NCBI GenBank assembly: GCA_035048495.1
Contig: CM068551.1
Location: forward strand, 20,338,248-20,402,247
DNA from: Euptelea pleiosperma
Taxonomy: Eukaryota; Streptophyta; Magnoliopsida; Ranunculales; Eupteleaceae
Reading direction: 5' to 3'
Length of the DNA: 64,000 bases
The notes under the pieces are model-generated. The model was not told the origin of the DNA. It searched no databases and saw only the letters and a program-made list of their open reading frames with translations. Shown here one piece after another: positions 24,501 to 32,100 of this stretch (position 1 is the first letter of the stretch; the number at the start of each line of letters is the position of its first letter). A program made the translations under genes and the position numbers.

Positions 24501-25281
24501 ACATTCAAATCACACATACCTATAGCCACTTGCCAGCAGTATTCAGTTAGGATTTGTTTTGCTTTACATTACCGCAGTCAATGTTTGCTGGATCTGCTAA
24601 ATTATAGGAATCAGTCCAGCAGTAGTCAATTACGATATGTTTTGCTGCAGTCAATGTTTGTTAGATTTGCTAAGTTATAGGAGCCTGTGAGTTAAGCTAT
24701 GTAATAGCAGTCAGTTGCGTCAATGTTAGTAGAGTTTCCAAGTTTATTTAATCATGTAATCAGTTCATTCCCGGATAAGAAATTTCAGTACAGTAGTTAT
24801 TTAGTTAGAATTCTCTTATAATTCCGGTTCGTATCAAACAATCAAAAGATAAATTTAAACACTAATTGGGTTTCACTCACTCTTTTGTGCCCATTTCCAG
24901 CATCCATGAAACTGTAAGTGGAACCTGGCTGTCGAAACCCTAGATACCGCTCAGCGGTTTCGATGTATTCGGAAACCGGTTGGTCCCACTGGTTCGCTCT
25001 CTCTCGAACCTCATGTTCTGAAGCTGCAAAAACAGAAGAAATCAACGAAGAAACCATCAAATTTCATGAATGAGATCTCAAAAAAAAAAAAAAAAAAAAC
25101 AGAAATCTGAGGGTGAGAGCGAAATGGTACCGTTACAGATCCAAGCGTCGAGTCCGTTTGTGATCGAAAGGTCGAAATGGGAATCGAACCAGGTGCCTTT
25201 GACGAAGATCGCTTCTGTTTGCTCGTCTTCTACTCTCTCTGTGATTTCAAGTCTCAAACAGGTGTGCCTGGTGGAGTCCAT
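3531..25281 (-). CDS. XRCC4: XRCC4, DNA double-strand-break repair protein (non-homologous end joining)
   Basis: The five coding exons on the minus strand are 25281-25131, 25023-24881, 18256-18128, 6339-6217 and 3773-3531. All introns are GT-AG, phases are consistent, and they join to about 262 aa, close to the roughly 264 aa of Arabidopsis XRCC4. Exons 1-3 encode the globular head ([20 protein letters not shown], then [18 protein letters not shown] and [20 protein letters not shown]). Exon 4 encodes the coiled-coil stalk ([20 protein letters not shown]) that dimerises and binds DNA ligase IV in the known family. Exon 5 carries an acidic tail and a basic SRKRK stretch, a likely nuclear localisation signal. 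The start Met at 25281 is the first in frame. Introns 2 and 3 are 6.6 and 11.8 kb because of retroelement insertions; introns 1 and 4 are 107 bp and 2.4 kb. The frame is fully open, so the gene looks functional, though expression is not shown. Confidence 0.93.
3774..6216 (-). other. XRCC4 intron 4
   Basis: Donor GTGTGC follows ...AIYPK and acceptor CTAG precedes FVGVL. The intron is AT-rich with no supported nested gene. A short degenerate TGTG/CTGTG tandem tract lies at about 5922-5963. The 16-bp word ACTTCAATATAAGGTT occurs twice about 36 bp apart near 5315-5365. Confidence 0.75.
6301..6847 (-). repeat. Tandem duplication including part of XRCC4 exon 4
   Basis: Two diverged direct copies (about 6301-6571 and 6572-6847) sit 271 bp apart. 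Each includes the first part of exon 4 and its 3' splice acceptor, plus about 230 bp of upstream intron. The true exon 4 begins at 6339; the matching boundary in the second copy is at 6610. Confidence 0.8.
6572..6610 (-). pseudogene. Partial XRCC4 exon 4 copy inside intron 3
   Basis: On the minus strand, after a TTAATAG acceptor, the sequence reads [13 protein letters not shown]. That matches the start of the real exon 4 ([13 protein letters not shown]), but then diverges into non-homologous sequence and lacks the rest of the exon and any matching donor. It keeps the acceptor context, so it could be recognised as a cryptic or poison exon. No evidence of use is available here. Confidence 0.7.
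6848..7614. other. XRCC4 intron 3, distal part
   Basis: AT-rich intron sequence without coding signal. An open frame of about 129 codons on the minus strand (7221-7610) resembles no protein I recognise and has the low-complexity composition of chance frames. Confidence 0.5.
7615..7832 (-). repeat. 3' LTR of truncated Copia
   Basis: Bounded on the plus strand by TGTCTTAAG at the left and TAATA immediately before the CTCCCCCTCATG polypurine complement at the right. The partner LTR is absent, so the left edge is inferred from the TG...CA rule. Confidence 0.5.
7615..9476 (-). mobile_element. Truncated Copia retrotransposon (3' half)
   Basis: On the minus strand the order is: reverse transcriptase from about 9476 ([40 protein letters not shown]), RNase H ([27 protein letters not shown]), a polypurine tract at about 7833-7850, and a likely 3' LTR at 7615-7832. 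The LTR ends in CA and contains a TATAAATA-like box. Gag, protease, integrase and the 5' LTR are missing. Frames are interrupted near 8012, 8565 and 8980. The layout parallels the complete Copia at 11835-17313, and the element lies in sense orientation to XRCC4. Confidence 0.85.
9480..10093 (+). mobile_element. LINE 3' end fragment (zinc-binding reverse-transcriptase tail)
   Basis: Plus-strand translation in broken frames gives [17 protein letters not shown], then [18 protein letters not shown] and VVWSFF. This is the C-x2-C...H-x-C type module found at the end of plant L1-like ORF2 proteins. It is followed by about 350 bp of 3' sequence and an A-rich tail at about 10068-10087. Several stops show it is dead and 5'-truncated. 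It abuts the broken end of the Copia fragment, so one event probably truncated the other. Confidence 0.7.
10094..11225. other. XRCC4 intron 3, no gene seen
   Basis: Unremarkable AT-rich DNA. Short frames on both strands lack homology signals. A TTAGGGGTGCCATTCCC word near 10516 may be a hAT terminus, but no partner end was found. Confidence 0.4.
11226..11834. repeat. Degenerate hAT-like element interrupted by Copia
   Basis: It begins near TAAGGATGTCAACGAGCC and is filled with GAGCTCGAG / CAAGCTTGG-type words typical of small plant hAT relatives, with similar words inverted at 11760-11834. The full-length Copia inserted at CGTAC inside this stretch. No far terminus could be assigned. Confidence 0.4.
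11835..12132 (-). repeat. 3' LTR of Copia
   Basis: 298 bp, starting TGTTGTAAAT and ending CTCCAATA on the plus strand. Compared with the other LTR it keeps about 50 bp near its left end and an uninterrupted palindrome around CACGTG that the partner has lost or rearranged. The terminal CA has changed to TA. Confidence 0.93.
12030..12049. promoter_or_regulatory. Perfect 20-bp palindrome with G-box core in Copia LTR
   Basis: CACTATTCAC followed by its exact reverse complement GTGAATAGTG gives a central CACGTG (G-box), a known site for plant bZIP and bHLH factors. A second CACGTG lies about 20 bp further on. The site is seen directly; activity is inference. Confidence 0.5.
12133..12150 (-). other. 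Copia polypurine tract
   Basis: Directly inside the 3' LTR, the minus strand reads CACCAGCTTGAGGGGGAG. This G-rich purine run is where plus-strand DNA synthesis is primed in this family. Confidence 0.85.
12140..12803 (-). pseudogene. Copia RNase H domain (frameshifted)
   Basis: Two minus-strand segments (12759-12496 and 12463-12140) carry RNase H sequence. The second includes [20 protein letters not shown], the [13 protein letters not shown] motif and the terminal ADILTKGV typical of Copia polyproteins. They lie in different frames, and a further break separates them from the reverse transcriptase at about 12803. Confidence 0.85.
12803..13819 (-). pseudogene. Copia reverse transcriptase domain
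   Basis: An open frame of about 338 codons. Visible motifs are [72 protein letters not shown], the catalytic LIVYVDD and [14 protein letters not shown]. The key aspartates are intact. It is cut off from integrase by a frameshift near 13816-13850 and from RNase H downstream, so it cannot be made as the normal polyprotein. Confidence 0.93.
13816..14970 (-). pseudogene. Copia integrase with GAG-pre-integrase region
   Basis: Segment 14970-14779 holds [14 protein letters not shown] and CETCELAKH, the His-His-Cys-Cys zinc region. After an in-frame TGA where a Trp codon is expected (about 14776), the catalytic core 14766-13816 follows with [28 protein letters not shown] and [10 protein letters not shown], giving the D, D and E residues. 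The C-terminal extension is Pro/Ser-rich and runs out of frame. Confidence 0.9.
14980..15700 (-). pseudogene. Copia zinc knuckle and aspartic protease
   Basis: The zinc knuckle [19 protein letters not shown] (Cys-x2-Cys-x4-His-x4-Cys) is followed by the protease. Its active site reads [14 protein letters not shown] where the family has DSG-ASDHMT, so the catalytic Asp-Ser-Gly loop is changed to Asp-Ser-Arg. A frameshift close to 15045-15070 separates it from the pre-integrase region. The replaced glycine suggests loss of protease activity. Confidence 0.85.
15700..16498 (-). pseudogene. Copia Gag (frameshifted)
   Basis: It starts at [20 protein letters not shown] (16498) and contains the family's [20 protein letters not shown] and [20 protein letters not shown] regions. 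A frameshift and a stop near 16060-16100 split it from [21 protein letters not shown] further TGA lies just before the zinc knuckle (about 15708). No intact Gag can be made. Confidence 0.88.
17063..17081 (-). other. Copia primer-binding site
   Basis: Immediately inside the 5' LTR, the minus strand reads TGGTATTAGAGCATGGTAG. This is one substitution from the TGGTATCAGAGC core complementary to initiator methionine tRNA, the usual primer of plant Copia and Gypsy elements. Confidence 0.85.
17082..17313 (-). repeat. 5' LTR of Copia
   Basis: 232 bp, TGTTGTAAAT to CTCCAACA on the plus strand, flanked by the CGTAC duplication at 17314-17318. It is shorter than its partner because of a deletion of about 50 bp. 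It has a longer TA run (about 17193-17210) and rearranged CACTATTCACGTG repeats. Confidence 0.93.
17314..18127. other. XRCC4 intron 3, proximal part
   Basis: After the CGTAC duplication this is ordinary AT-rich intron running up to the exon 3 donor GTAAGATTG at 18127. No gene or repeat with clear ends was seen. Confidence 0.5.
18257..19962. other. XRCC4 intron 2, proximal part
   Basis: Non-coding DNA between the exon 3 acceptor TTTTGCAG and the Gypsy insertion. Short open frames such as 18078-18542 (antisense over exon 3) and 19356-19550 lack recognisable similarity. Confidence 0.5.
19968..20306 (+). repeat. 5' LTR of Gypsy
   Basis: Runs TGTTACGAAAC to TTCATATCA. It contains internal near-repeats of the CAGTAGTCAATTAGGATTTG type. 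Its right end directly precedes the primer site. Confidence 0.93.
20310..20321 (+). other. Gypsy primer-binding site
   Basis: TGGTATCAGAGC, three bases after the LTR, matches the core complementary to initiator methionine tRNA. Confidence 0.88.
20337..21010 (+). pseudogene. Gypsy Gag remnant
   Basis: It starts [20 protein letters not shown] with a predicted helical stretch. Frameshifts then split the usual retrotransposon capsid domain, whose tail is visible as [20 protein letters not shown] and [13 protein letters not shown] at about 20850-20960. The protein cannot be made intact. Confidence 0.75.
21250..21545 (+). pseudogene. Gypsy protease-region remnant
   Basis: Broken frames carry [18 protein letters not shown], then [20 protein letters not shown] and [12 protein letters not shown]. 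This resembles the spacer and retropepsin start of chromoviruses (family motif of the LIDSGSTHNF type), with the active-site region degraded. The sequence then passes abruptly into Copia. Confidence 0.6.
21575..23214 (+). mobile_element. Copia fragment nested in Gypsy (integrase end to RNase H)
   Basis: It opens inside the integrase C-terminus ([35 protein letters not shown]). An internal deletion near 21985-22005 then jumps into reverse transcriptase ([46 protein letters not shown]). RNase H follows ([40 protein letters not shown]) and then a polypurine-like CTTGAGGGGGC at about 23178. Several stops and frameshifts are present. The 5' part of the element is missing, so this was not a clean insertion. 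Confidence 0.85.
23185..23745 (+). repeat. Likely Copia 3' LTR containing a foreign GC-rich block
   Basis: It begins ATATCAGAGATAAGG directly after the polypurine tract. From about 23575 it has LTR-end character (CCTCTATATATGTAACCC and CAATGTCAATACATTAAAA). Gypsy sequence resumes by about 23766. The right edge is not fixed because no partner LTR exists in the window. Confidence 0.5.
23235..23535. other. Possible organelle-derived (mitochondrial) insert
   Basis: About 300 bp is markedly more GC-rich than its surroundings, with words such as GGCGGATCCCGCTCC, GAGGCGGGGGCCCGCCCGAT and GAAGCCAGCAGCCTCGC. The composition resembles angiosperm mitochondrial intergenic DNA. It could instead be a GC-rich internal LTR region. 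The origin is inference. Confidence 0.35.
23766..24457 (+). pseudogene. Gypsy integrase C-terminus and chromodomain
   Basis: [20 protein letters not shown] and [15 protein letters not shown] are the integrase tail. After a frameshift and stop (about 23980-24008) come [55 protein letters not shown] and the chromodomain with [19 protein letters not shown]. The 149-codon piece at 24008-24457 is open. This arrangement is diagnostic of plant chromoviruses. Confidence 0.9.
24493..24836 (+). repeat. 3' LTR of Gypsy
   Basis: 344 bp matching the 5' LTR with scattered substitutions and small indels; it ends TTCGTATCA before AACAA. The purine-rich AAATGGGACGGTGGTAAA just upstream (about 24475-24492) is the likely polypurine tract. 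Confidence 0.92.
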
Positions 25282-26137
25282 GACTGCTACTTCCAGGAGA
25301 AGCTGCGACAGAGTCGTTTTTTAAGTTTTATGGAGGGAGTTATTCTCCTCCCGCCTATTCGAGAGCGACCAGGGAGCCACATTCAATGGGTCCACCTCCT
25401 AAGAGATCTCCTGATTAAAAATCGAAACCATTAGATGGTTATCACCATCTGATCTGCTGCGTTTCTTTTGGACGGTCAGAAATGAATTTTAGATCGACCA
25501 TGAAATTGGGTGCCCCGGCATGAGATCTGCTAAGTTAATGCAACCGTCTCATCAGTGCATCTCGAGGAATTGCAATCCAACGCATTTGACCAAAGGTCCA
25601 AAACACCTGAATATGGACCTATGGTCTACCCTAACTTTTTTTTTTCATATCTTGGCACCCGCCGTTTTCACTCTTCGTTCTCACTTCGTTAGTAAGCCCA
25701 CCTTAAAATTCTCCCTCTCTACATACAAGGGTATCTCTACACCCACCCACCCACCATTAGGAGAAAAAAAAAAGCAACAGCAATGGAAGAAGAATAGGGG
25801 GAGGAGGAACCTCCGCCAATCAACCTCTCTCTCTCTCTCTCTCTCTCTTAAATTAGGCTTTTTGACATGAGAAAGTAGAATCTAAGTACACTACTGGAAC
25901 TGGAACGAGACATCAGGGCCGAAACGAAACTGTTTTGTATAGTTCGAATTGGGAAGCCAGCAGGTCTGAACTTACCGGTTGGTGATAAAAGCGGTTCAGA
26001 TCCATAAACAAACTGGACCGCACTGGATAATGGGCAAATTAGTAATTACCCAAACTCGATCATAATTATTGGCGCTCCAAAGTGCTCCAATTACTTAAAA
26101 AAAACGCAACAAGGCAGAGAAGCCTCCACCGAAAAAG
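25282..26137. promoter_or_regulatory. Shared divergent promoter region of XRCC4 and UAH
   Basis: 856 bp separate the two start codons, which point away from each other, so both 5' UTRs and promoters must lie here unless they overlap. A CT-dinucleotide run of about 26 bp (25825-25850) and an A-rich stretch near 25765-25800 are visible. No convincing TATA box was found for either gene. Confidence 0.6.
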
Positions 26138-29100
26138 ATGGCGCTGAGATTCTCTTACGTTCTTCTACCTCTTTCGCTGCTTCTCTTCTCCTCTTCGATC
26201 TTAGCTCACGAAGATGAAGACCCAACAACGAAAACCATGGAAGAGTTCTCAGGATACCCAACTCACGAACCCCACTCGTGCAAATCGAGCTTTCTAGCGT
26301 CTATATCAGTCGACACTGAAAGCTTACAGCGACAGGTAATTAAACAGTTTTTGTTTACTGTTTGGTTAGTGATTTCTGTTTGTTTGAATAATTGGCTATC
26401 TGGGCTCCTGTTTCCATCTGGGTTTTATCAGAAGAAATAGAAAAAACCAAAGGATTTTTCACGTTTCTCTGAAGGTTTGTAATTGTTGTTGGTGTGAGGT
26501 TTCAAGGATTTTATGAAGTGGGTGATTTGATTTTTTCTCTTGAAGCTCATAGTGTGGGCTATCTTAGATTTGGCAGCATGATTTGGGTTCTATCTTGAGA
26601 TGGGTATTGTGTAAATGGTTGATTTCTTTTTCTTTTTTTTTCGCGGGAGGGGTTGGGGGGGGGATCTGTAGTTTCAATAATTTTATGAACTAGCTAGGTA
26701 CTTCCTTATTGATTTAATTAATTATTATTATGGAATCTCTGAAGCGGGTCATGTGATTTTTGGCCCATAGATTGACGAGCTGTCGAGTTTCTCGGATACG
26801 CCTGCGCCATCGGTGACTAGGATCCTGTACAGTGAGAAGGATGTATTGGCTCGGAGGTATGTACAGGGTATTATTTTCTTTTTTACCTGTAGTGATTTGC
26901 TTAGACAATGGTCATAATACGTGAGGTATTAAGAGTAGATGCAGATAAAGGACTTGGGAATAAATCTATTGCTTATATCTTATTGATGTGTATATACATG
27001 TGTTATCAGTCTGTTTCCATGAAATTTTATTGTTAAGATTACCTTGACTGTGCAAAACATCTGGGATTATGTCTAGTAAATCAGGGCTTAGAATAAAAAA
27101 TGATCGCAATGTGCGTTTAGATAGACGAATTGATCGATTGATATATTTGACAGATAGTGGATATATGATGGTTCAAAGACGCGGGTTTCATTTCGGTAGT
27201 TTCGGTGGTTTCAAGAAACTTGGCAAAACCAAAGTGAAGGAGAAGTGCGGTAGTTTTGGACCGGAACTATTGAAATGAACGAAACTGACCCAAAACTTTT
27301 GGGTTTCTGAAACCCCATGGTATTTGGTGTCGCCCTTGACCGAAACTTTCAACCATGTATATATCTGTCCTATGTTATCGTATGCAGGTAATACAGGAAA
27401 GAAGAGAGTCCCCAATGAATACATTGACATCATTAAGGATACGTACGAGGGAGCAAAGTGTGAGAACAACTGGGATGTGGTAAGTGAGTTTCCAATCACA
27501 GTGGTTTTAACCCAGAATCTGCTCAGAGTCCATAAGTCAAACCAAGACAGAATATATGGAATGCAATGTTAGTAAGTATGCACATGGAGATCATCATCAT
27601 CATTATAAGTCATATCCCAACGATACGGGATAAGGCTTTAGTAAGTATGCACATAGAGATGACCCACCAATTAAATCGATAACTAGGAAACACCCTAATG
27701 CCACCATTTTCCTTATCCTGGTTCTATGTCTATAAGGATGGAGATTGAGGAGGATGTTTCTCATAGAATTAGTCTATTAGAGTTGGGTGGCTAGAGATGA
27801 GATGTGCTTTCAGAGTGCTATGTGATTGACATGAACCAATCAAACTGAAAGAAATTTGTAATTATATAACAATAAGACTGGCTATGTTTTATTGAGCAGA
27901 ATGTTGGGCAATAAAAAACAAATGTGTTCATAAAATGTGTGTAGCTGAGATGAGGATGTTAAGATGGGTGAGTGGAAAGACAAAATCGGAAATGAATGCA
28001 TTCATGAAAATATAGGAGTAGTTCTAATAGGTGACAAAATAAGGGAGAGTTGATTGAGATGGTTTGTTCATGTATAATGAAAAGCGATAACAACATTAGT
28101 GAGGAGAAATGTGCAAGTTGAAGGTCCGATTATAGTTGGGATAAGACGATGGCGGCGATGATGTTTACATAAGAAGTTATGGATGCCAAAATACGGCTAT
28201 GAGCCTGGGGTCATATTTGCTCACAGTCCAGTTGTCTACGAACTAATATGTTCTTGAATGCTTCCCTCGGAGCAGACTGCGTTTAGCATCATTCAAGGGG
28301 ACCCTAGGTCCTGGGAGTATTTCTCATTTTCTTTTCTAAGTTATTTTCATGGAATGCAAGAGTAATTTTGGCATGCATATAGTTTCTTTGTATTTTTTTG
28401 TGATTGCTCTCTTCCCAATACTAAGAGTTTGGAAACTAACTCAGGTTCATTAAAGTTAACTGGGGATGACAAGGATTTTCAAAATCTAAGTCTAGGTGTT
28501 TTGCTCTTCCACCGGGAAATTTTTGGTTCCATATTGAGCTTTATTGGTTGGGACCACTAGTTTCAATCAGTATGCATTTTTTTTCTGCATCAATATTATG
28601 CTGCTCCATGACAATTCTGGAAACTCTTTAGTCTGCTTTCATCCAAAATGCTGTTAATTGATGATTGGATTGTAGCCTTCCAAAAAATCTAGAGCCGTAA
28701 GACCATGACTCCATTCTACCTCTTACGGTTATGATAAAGTAGGTAATACAAATAGGTTAGTATCCTCTCTTGCAAAAGGGTTGGCTCACATTAGTGATAT
28801 ATGCTTGAAACATAGAAACATACTAGGAGGACAATGGCTCCACTAGTGCACATTCCTTGATGGCTACCTCTAGTTTTGAAGTACACATTTATCAATGGTT
28901 CCAACAGGGGTCATTCAATGGTCCGTTTTTCCTTCCTCTCTTTTTCCTATGAGCATTACACAAAACCATCCTTCCATTTAACTTGTTGATTCAGGGAAGG
29001 GGCATTTTTGGTTGAGCCCACCAGTAAATAGCCTTTTTTACTATGTCCCGTCTTGTTGACAGCCTGAATAGATTTATTTGCTTCCTTGTGCTTCTGAAAT

Positions 29101-32100
29101 AAGAGCGTGGTTGAGCAATTTGACAGAGAGAACTTGATTTTTCCAACCTTTATTTTCCAGGGAAATATTTTATTTTTTTTCCTACTTATTTCCATTTTTT
29201 TCCGTAAAATTGTTATGCTGAAAATTTTATGTAAACTCATCCAAGTTTTTGTAAACATTGTCCAAGTTGAATTTGATAAGAACCTTGAACAATTTCCGAG
29301 CCGAGCTTTCAAACACTGGTTATGTGATTGGGATGTATATGTATATGGTCAGATACTACATGTATTTAATTTATTTGAATATCCACTAGGACTTATATGT
29401 GTGCATGCAGGTGACTCTGCAATATGTCTTTCCTATCTTTTTTTCAAATGATATCTGTTCGGATTTTTAACTGCAGGTATATAAAAAACTTAATGGGATT
29501 CTCTGGTCTCTCTGTTAGAGAGGATGCCGTTGGTAACATATTTGGTCAATGGTGAGTTCTAAGGTTATCTTCATTTATTCTCACAGTTATTTCTGCCTTG
29601 AGTACGAACATTTTATTGGCGTATTTCAGTTTCTAGAAATAGATAAAGTCTGACATTGCATCTGTATTTTGATATCTTAACTTTTAAGTAGTTCTCATAT
29701 AAATTTCACTTTATCTTTGGTCATGGAAATAATCATGTACTTTCTTAATTTTGCAACAGAAATTCCTATGCATATTCCCAGGATTCAAAATCCAATAGAA
29801 TATTATATTTATTATCTTTTCCATAAATGTGTTTAGACTACCCAACCAAAAAAATCATGAAGGAGGTCCTTTTTTTCTCTTTTATTTTATTTTGCAACTG
29901 CTTTGCTTATGCCATATTTTTTTTTGATAAGGTCTATTGCATTAAAGAAAAGCAACTTTCAAGCTAGAATAAAAGGAGGTCGAGGAGACCTCCGAAAAAC
30001 AAAGAAAAGGCAAAGAAGAGAACGAGAGCTAGGCTCCCCTGTACATAATAGAGTCCCATCTGAACACAAAGTCTTCGAAGGACAAGCCCTTGCACTCTTC
30101 AAAGAGCTTATGCCATATTCACTTGTGTGTTTGATGCCATGCTACCATATATATTCATGTTGGGTTTGATGTACCTCAAGCATAATAAACCTTGATGGAG
30201 ATATCACGTTCAAACTCCTAGTTGTTGCCAACTAAATATATCTGACACACAGTTTCACTTTTTGAAACTTCTTGAGACTTTAGAACTATTGACAGGATTG
30301 AGTTTTATGCTTTTTGAAAACATTTCCATTTTCTTAAATAATGGTATGCTCCCTTCCGTTTCTTTTAACATCATTGATCTTGCTTTTACATTCTTGAACA
30401 TCTGATTATGTGACTATAATGATCTTTATTTAAACTATTCTTGTCCGTTAGGTCTTTCTTCCTCCTTGGTAGCAGTTCTAAACACCCTAATTTTAAGTTT
30501 TATTTGCTAAATTGTTTGAAGCTGTATCTGTTCTTATATTCCGCTTTCTTTAGTTACCAAATGGTAATTCGTTCTTACAGTCAGTTATTTAAATCTTGGA
30601 ATTTTTTTCTTATTTTTTCTTGGGCCATCTTGTTTCTTTGTATTCATTTTATGTTGTTTAAAATGTCCTTCAGTCATCCCCATCAGGCTTATTTTCTTCC
30701 CTGCATACAGGGATGGTTATGAACCAAAGCTCTCTGCAGTTGCAACAGGTTCTCACATTGATGCTATTCCATACTCTGGAAAGTACGATGGAGTTGTTGG
30801 CGTTTTGGGTGCAATAGAGGCAATTAATGTGCTGAGAAGGTATACAACTTCCCTGAATGCTGTAAATATGGTTTTGTAAGATAATATAGTAGAGATTGGG
30901 GAATAAAATGGGATTTTATGGCCGAATCAACTTGGTATTGTTGGGTTGCTAATATTATGTTGCAAAGTGTTGAAACCTAGGAGGCTTTGGAGTGCTTGGT
31001 TTTAATTCTGGGAATTCTTGTCTTTAAGGACCCATTGCCAAAATCATGGAGATGAATTGGTTAATTTACGTACGAATATTTGCTAGAACATGAAGGGAGT
31101 GTTTGCATGCAGTTCTTTTGTGCGCTAGTAAGCGTTGAATTGGGTTGCCGAATGCAGACCTTCTTTCATGCAGATCAGAGTTGAGCCAAAAGATGATGCA
31201 AAAGGTGATATAAGTGAGAAATTTGTGGCCCTACTTGCTAACCTTATTCTCAACCCCTTGTTTCTCAATCAAGAAAAGGCACTGGCCCAGTTCTGTTTTG
31301 AATGGCCAGACCTATGATACCCTATACATTTTCTAATATATCAATTCGTTTCTACTGCTAATCAGTTACACAAACACCATAATATCTAGGTATGTTTATC
31401 CATCATATTTCAGACCTGAAATAGTTTTGGAGCATTTGAATATCTAAACGACGATTCTTTTGTAAACTCACTTCAAACGAGAATACTGAAGTAATCATTT
31501 TGAACCACTTGTGAGTTCCTTTTGACATACTTGCATCAATGGTAAGTTTTCCCGACTCTAAGTGATGTAAATGTTTCGTTGATGTAACATCTTCCCAAGT
31601 ACTACGTTCACAGCTACCTTTTATCCATTTTCTGCTCACTGAGAGTTTCACAGGTCTGGTTTCAAGCCTAAAAGATCATTAGAGGTGATCTTGTTCACTT
31701 CGGAGGAGCCTACACGTTTTGGGATCAGCTGCTTGGGAAGGTCAGTGCCAAAAATTTACTTACGAGATAATAGATTAGGCTACACATGTTATTTGCTTAA
31801 AATGTTATAATTTTTATCTATTCACTCTTGATTAATCACTTAACTTTAAAATTCCTGTACCTCTAGTAACTCTTATCGAATATCTCCATTGCTTGCTGAC
31901 GGCATCTTATACGTTATCTCAAATGTGCAGCCGCTTATTGGCAGGGAGTGAGGCACTTGCAAAAGCTCTCAAGGAGACGGCTGATGGTCAAAATGTATCA
32001 TTTTTTGATGCTGCAAGATCTGCTGGTTATGCAAAAGATCAAGAGGACTTATCCAGTGTGTTCCTGAAGAAGGGAAGCTATTCTGCTTTTGTGGAGTTAC

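Larger units (their letters stand above)
19968..24836 (+). mobile_element. Gypsy chromovirus retrotransposon, internally deleted, with nested Copia
   Basis: LTRs of 339 and 344 bp are flanked by the target-site duplication AACAA (19963-19967 and 24837-24841). A tRNA-Met primer site follows the 5' LTR. Gag-like and protease-like remnants come next. Then a Copia fragment replaces the reverse transcriptase, RNase H and most of the integrase. The element resumes with the integrase C-terminus and a chromodomain ([19 protein letters not shown]), the mark of chromoviruses. It is plus strand, so antisense to XRCC4. Removing it would shrink intron 2 from 6.6 to about 1.75 kb. Confidence 0.93.

Noticed and set aside
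24842..25324. Plus-strand frames near XRCC4 exons 1 and 2
   Set aside because: They are shadows of the minus-strand XRCC4 exons and the poly(A) tract in intron 1.
30441..30722. 93-codon hydrophobic plus-strand frame before UAH exon 4
   Set aside because: It is the T-rich 3' part of an intron running through the acceptor; the hydrophobicity comes from T-rich codons.
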